Origin: Ooceraea biroi
Taxonomy: Eukaryota > Arthropoda > Insecta > Hymenoptera > Formicidae
Length of the DNA: 64,000 nucleotides
Assembly (NCBI RefSeq): GCF_003672135.1
Contig: NC_039514.1
Span: forward strand, 9,723,787-9,787,786
Direction: 5' to 3'
Shown here: one piece after another, positions 59,789 through 64,000 of the stretch
Layout: every line of letters begins with the position of its first letter
How positions within the stretch are numbered: the first letter of the stretch is position 1
Made by a program: the position numbers and the translations under genes
Notes under the pieces: model-generated
What the model was told of the DNA's origin: nothing
Database searches by the model: none
Seen by the model: the letters and a program-made list of their open reading frames with translations, nothing else

Positions 59789-62360
59789 TCACGAGGCTTT
59801 GTTCTGCAACTGCGCCGTTAACGCGGCGCTCTCCTGCTTCATCTGTTTCAAATCGGCAGTTATCCTCTCCAGATTGGCGCCCACGTTCTTGGCGGATTCG
59901 GAGTCGATCTGAGCGGATGATTAAATCGAACATTACACACAAGAATATTGTCCTCTTCTTTTTTTGTTCACGCATGCGAACTTCCTTTTTAATTCTGTGG
60001 ACGACTCACCTGTTCTTCCAAGTCCCGGATTTCTCGTATCGTCGCTCCGGTCTCCTCCACGAGATTCACGAGCTCGCTGCAGTCCGAATGCAACGTCGCC
60101 AGGAACTTGTACGCTTTTCTCGAAGCCTCGTTCGTTCTCGCGTCGCGAAATATCAGCTCGTCCACGACAGTGAATGATCTCTCCAGCCTGCCGGTGAGCG
60201 TGTTAATCTCTTTCTGAATCTCGCGGGTATCGGCCAGAACTTTGCTTATCTCGTCTCTCTGTTTTCGAACGTTGTTTATTATTTCTAGGATTCGTTGAGT
60301 GTACGCGGACCGGTTCACCTCTTTCGGAAGCTTCTGCACCTCTGCGATCAATTGCGAATATTGTTGATCCTTAATCCTACACTCTTCTTGAAGTTCCCTC
60401 TCCTTTTCTTTCAACAATTTTATCTCGTCTAGCTTCTTCTGGCTTGCATTCTGTAAGAAGAAAAAAACGTACATATTTGTCAAGTGCAAATTACTCTCTT
60501 GTTGTTCCAAGTTTTGATTTCTTCTGCACACTTACAGCTTTCGTGGAATATTTCTCTCTCTCCTGTCTGTATTTCATAATCAGAGGCACTCTGTGCTTCT
60601 CCCATTGATTCGCCAGGCTGATCAATTTATTTGTGCTAGCCTCGATCGCCGACTCCAGCTTCTTCACATTCTCCGGCCCATCTTGGAGCAGCTCGAACGC
60701 CCTCGCCTTGAGTTTCTTCTGTTCCTCGCTGATCCTCAGTTCCTTCTCGTCGTTTTGAGCGGCGACTGTCGCCTGCGCTAATCTGCTAATTAACTTCTTT
60801 ATCTCATTTTGCAACTCGTCCATGTCTATTCTGAGATCCTCGCACTCCTTCCTCATGTTTTCCAGCTCAATCTCTTGTCTCGCTTCTGTTTTTAACGTCT
60901 CTTGATTTGGAAGCACTGAATGCGTCGTGGATTCTGACTTCATCTGAGATTCCTGAAAGTATAACGATCACGAATGTTGACGCTGCGGCATCTTAACCGG
61001 TACATGAAACGAAGTAGATCTGCACGCTTACTGTTGCACTTCGCGCCTTGTTCTCCGACGAGAACTTGTTAAACTCGTTGACAATATTATGCGCATTGGA
61101 GTAAGCTTTCTCCGATTGCTGCTGCTGGCTATTGAGCCAATTTACGCGCTCCACGAGGTCCATTGAAGGAGTACCGAGCGTTCTCGCGTTGTACGATATC
61201 AGGGAAGGTAAAAAACACGAGATATTCTGCATTTGATGAGGCACTGGTTGTAAATAGCGCGTGTAGTAGTCTTTGTGATCTGCAACAATGACGGTGGCCT
61301 TTTACTTCCGCCAACTATCATTTCCCGGCACATGAGAGCGCAATTTCAAGATTTATTTTCGAGTTATCTATATTGCATTACCATCCCCCGCATTCGCTAC
61401 CGGTACTTCGATATTTACAGACGCGTAAGGGGTGCTCGCTCTCCCGCGGTTCCTGACTCCCCTCTTGTGACAATAGTGCGGCAGCCATGGTATCGACAGT
61501 GCGTGCGATATCGCTGACGCCACCGACTTCTCCAACAGCGCAACCTTACTGACAGACTCGTTCACGGTCTTCTCGCTCTCCTTTGGCAGTTTTTCAATGA
61601 GAAACATGAACACTCGCCTCAGATCTGCCTCTGAATTGTACAAAAACGTTTGGTAACCAATGTCACCTCGGTATCCGAGTTCCTAAAATTTCATGAAGAT
61701 TTCAGTGGATCAGACAATCCTACTGGAAAGTGGGATCATTCTCAGAGATGTCATCTATCTACCGTGCACGTTTGTGCAAGAGTAGCACCCAGTCGAAAGC
61801 GTGCTGCCATGTTCACGGGTAATACGGTGGATAATCCCAGACCTGGTCGTATTGTTTCCAGGCATCTTACTGTTGCCTCAACGACTAGCTCGGTGTTGAA
61901 GCCACTTAGATTCGTCACGCTCTCGTCGATGTCACTGAAAGCAAGATTCGTTTATGGGTGACGCAGTAGCTGTGAAACAGCTGCACGGGTCGAAGACGCG
62001 ATGCGAATTTCAATTCGAACGAGAGTGGAATTTTTATCTCGAGAGCTCTCCCAAGGAAGAAGAAACGGAAAAGGTACTTATAAGTGTTTTTCGGACGAAT
62101 ATCTCGGAAATGTCTCGAGACGCCTCTGCATGGCAAATTACATCGGAAGAGTCTTGTCCTTCCTGTTTTCTCTTACACTACACGCCGCCGACGGATTCGT
62201 GTGCAGGATAATCGCGATCGTGAGGAAGAGCACGCAAACACCGCCCACCTCGGTCACCACCGGGATTTTAGGAACTCACGACGGTCGTATACGCGAACAA
62301 TGTCGCTTACCAGCCTATTTGTCGCAACGAGTGAATTATTATATTGTCGATCTCCTCCAT
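59789..62360 (-). CDS. Ccdc22: CCDC22, subunit of the COMMD/CCC endosomal complex
   Basis: Scaffold that with CCDC93 and COMMD proteins forms the CCC/Commander complex for endosomal recycling and cullin regulation. Minus-strand exons: 62360-62311, 61934-61763, 61682-61382, 61279-61032, 60952-60536, 60450-60010, 59908-59789; 582 aa (human 627). The N-terminal calponin-like domain shows MEEIDNIIIHSLRQ, TELVVEATVRCLE, MAARFRLGATLAQ, GDIGYQTFLYNSEADLRR and IPWLPHYCH. The C-terminal coiled coil shows ELLQDGPENVKKLE, ANQWEKHRVPLI, LPKEVNRSAYTQRILEIINN, IRKQ-like VRKQRDEISKVL, ADTREIQKEINTLTGRLER, KAYKFLATLHSDCSEL and IREIRDLEEQ. The middle between the two domains is shorter than in human. All seven exons join in frame. 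Confidence 0.96.
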
Positions 62361-62786
62361 CTTACGTAAAAACGTGAAAATCCTACAGGGAGCCGCTACC
62401 GCCCCGTGTCGTGTCGCGTGTTTACGAGGTTTGGCTCGATTTAATCATCGGGATCTAACCTTCCGAGGGAGCGTACAAAATAATCTCAACGGTTGCGTCG
62501 ACGAACGTGGGATGGCGTGGTAATATTTCAATCTCGCCAACGTAAGCTCAGGATAATTATCGCAATTGCGCGTCGTGCAACGTAGTGAGAATCATAAAAT
62601 GACTAGATTCACTAGACATCGACCAATGAGGCTGTAGAGTTTTTAGTAAATTCCATTTCCTTTGATAATTTCCACTTTAGTGTTCATTAGTTGGTTATCT
62701 TGCTGATTGCACTATCAAATGATTTCGAATAATCTTATCGTAGCAATTTGCAACGAGCAAACTGCTGCTACTCTGATTTCTTGAAT
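62361..62786. other. Spacer upstream of CCDC22
   Basis: About 430 bp between the CCDC22 start and the 3' end of the next minus-strand frame. It should contain the CCDC22 promoter and leader. GC content falls from left to right. No further feature is visible. Confidence 0.4.
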
Positions 62787-62790
62787 TTTA

Positions 62791-63077
62791 TTAATTATTG
62801 GAAATAAATGGTAAGTTTTTTTTTCGCAAACTTTGATCTTCTAGTAAATTATAAAAATAATTATTGTCTTCCGTCTGCATATCTTTTATACGTTGAAAGC
62901 AACCTTCGCAAAATATTACTGCAGTTTGGGTAATGAAAGATCGAGAATCATCGCGTTGATTCGAACAGCGCGGTTTTAAATTCAAAGTGTCGCGAGAAGA
63001 TATCCCAATAATTTCTTGCAATTCTTTTATGACCTCATGCTCCCGTATGATCTTACGATTCACGTCGCGGAATCTTC
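62791..63077 (-). CDS. Unrecognised minus-strand 3'-terminal exon (partial)
   Basis: I do not recognise this protein. The minus-strand frame has ordinary protein composition rather than low complexity, with stretches such as RFRDVNRKIIREHEVIKELQ, LNLKPRCSNQRDDSRSFITQ and TAVIFCEGCFQRIKDMQ, ending KKNLPFISNN. An AATAAA on the same strand (62792-62787) overlaps the TAA stop codon, which fits a true last exon. The frame continues upstream only into the terminal repeat of the adjoining foldback element, giving a chimeric MKPMCAAWG beginning that is unlikely to be native. The rest of the gene may lie beyond the element or beyond the window; alternatively this is a broken copy. Confidence 0.45.
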
Positions 63078-63840
63078 CCCAGGCAGCACACATTGGTTTC
63101 AAAACCGTTTCATAAAAGTTTTGCCGTAACGTTTCATAACCATTTTATTGAAACGTTTATTTAGGAGAAAAATGTCCAACGAAAAAACGTTTCTTTTTCG
63201 GCAAAAAAACGTTTCAGAAACCATCAGAAAAATATTTATCAATTCTATATATCAGTGCCTCAAAGATAGACAGAGTTAAGTCACATTTTTGTAAAAAACT
63301 ACATTTTTAGATTTTATGAATTACTCTCTAAATTTCGTGTAGTGGAATCTCACTCTTTTGAAATATCACTTCAAGTAATAGTGATCTCAAAAGTTTCAAA
63401 AGAAAAGAAGAAGAAAAGAGTATTGGATCGGTTTTCCGGATGGTTATTTATAAGGTGATAACACAAATGATGTTACTTGCGAGAACGTCACGTCTGTCCT
63501 GGCCATCTATCGGTCGCTTGGTGAATCAGAGGTGGGAATCGCACGCTTGTGTTGATTTTTGTCTCTTGTTCCATAATCGAGTACATTGAAACGTATGATG
63601 TAAAAATAATGAATACTCGCAAAGTAAGTAGAAATTACTATTTTTTCTATATTAATTATATAATTTCAAATCAATTTAATAAAACACATTTTTCGTTTCT
63701 GTGGAAAGGTGAAAAGTACGTTTTTAAAATTGAGGTCTAAAAACGGTTTCTATTTAAACCGTTTCTTAAATGGTACTTTATGTTTCTTAGACTTAGATAC
63801 GTCTAAGAAACATATATTAGGCTAACACGTGCTGCCTGGG
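63078..63840. mobile_element. Foldback element with CCCAGGCAGCAC ends, 0.76 kb
   Basis: The left end is CCCAGGCAGCACACATTGG and the right end, read inward, is CCCAGGCAGCACGTGTTAGC, an exact 12-bp terminal match. Both subterminal regions carry repeated GAAACGGTTT / AAACCGTTTC modules in opposite orientations, and the right arm has a second hairpin (TTTCTTAGAC...GTCTAAGAAA at about 63783-63810). The interior has no coding frame of note. End sequence (CCCAG) and subterminal-repeat architecture match the element at 31032-33345, suggesting one superfamily. No clean target duplication was found. Confidence 0.7.
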
Positions 63841-64000
63841 TCCCCTTCTCCGCAATCAAATCGCCCGCGGAATCGTTGAGTCCACGGCGCCGGCGCGGTG
63901 CGCTCGCTCGCGGCCAACTTCAAGCGTCCGTCGAACCGAGGATCAATCATTCGCGGCCGCGTCCGTCCGCTGGGAGGGTGGCTCGTGCGTTTCGCGCTCC
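63841..64000. other. GC-rich window edge
   Basis: The last 160 bp are GC-rich with many CpGs and open in several frames. They may be promoter or exon sequence of the gene to the right, or of the minus-strand gene whose last exon is at 62791-63077. Too short to decide. Confidence 0.3.

Overview
The window is nuclear DNA from an insect, most likely a hymenopteran and plausibly an ant. Genes have short spliced introns, non-coding DNA is CpG-rich, there are many GA/CT microsatellites, and there is a mariner copy plus several families of miniature inverted-repeat transposons. The ant assignment is an inference; the insect assignment rests on the protein sequences.

Layout from left to right. The first half (about 3.4-25.4 kb) is one gene, minibrain (DYRK1A kinase). 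It has a 16.6-kb first intron full of polypurine/polypyrimidine tracts and several foldback elements, then a compact kinase-coding block at 20.3-22.2 kb and a glycine/serine/glutamine-rich tail exon at 24.9 kb. From 25.4 to 31 kb is 3' UTR and intergenic sequence without a recognisable gene. From 31.0 to 34.7 kb is a transposon cluster: a foldback element of about 2.3 kb split by a decayed mariner, followed by a hAT-type non-autonomous element with a perfect 8-bp target duplication and another TA-flanked element nested inside it.

From 34.9 kb the window is gene-dense: CLASRP (SR-like splicing protein, +), gephyrin (molybdenum cofactor synthesis, +), CCT3 (chaperonin gamma subunit, +), COG8 (Golgi tethering, -), mRpL48 (+), WDPCP/fritz (planar polarity and cilia, -) with a Flattop/CFAP126 homologue nested antisense in one intron, mRpS27 (+), CCDC22 (COMMD/CCC complex, -), and the 3' end of an unrecognised minus-strand gene that abuts a terminal foldback element at 63.1-63.8 kb.

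For each multi-exon gene I read the splice junctions by hand. Exon lengths sum to a multiple of three and give full-length family proteins: mnb about 658 aa from the start chosen here, CLASRP 734, gephyrin 626, CCT3 550, COG8 591, mRpL48 175, WDPCP 1272, Flattop 150, mRpS27 451, CCDC22 582. Most genes are housekeeping and packed head-to-head or tail-to-tail with 0.25-0.7 kb between them. The one functional pairing that stands out is WDPCP with Flattop, both cilium/planar-polarity genes, one inside the other. I saw no tRNA, rRNA, CRISPR or prokaryotic feature.
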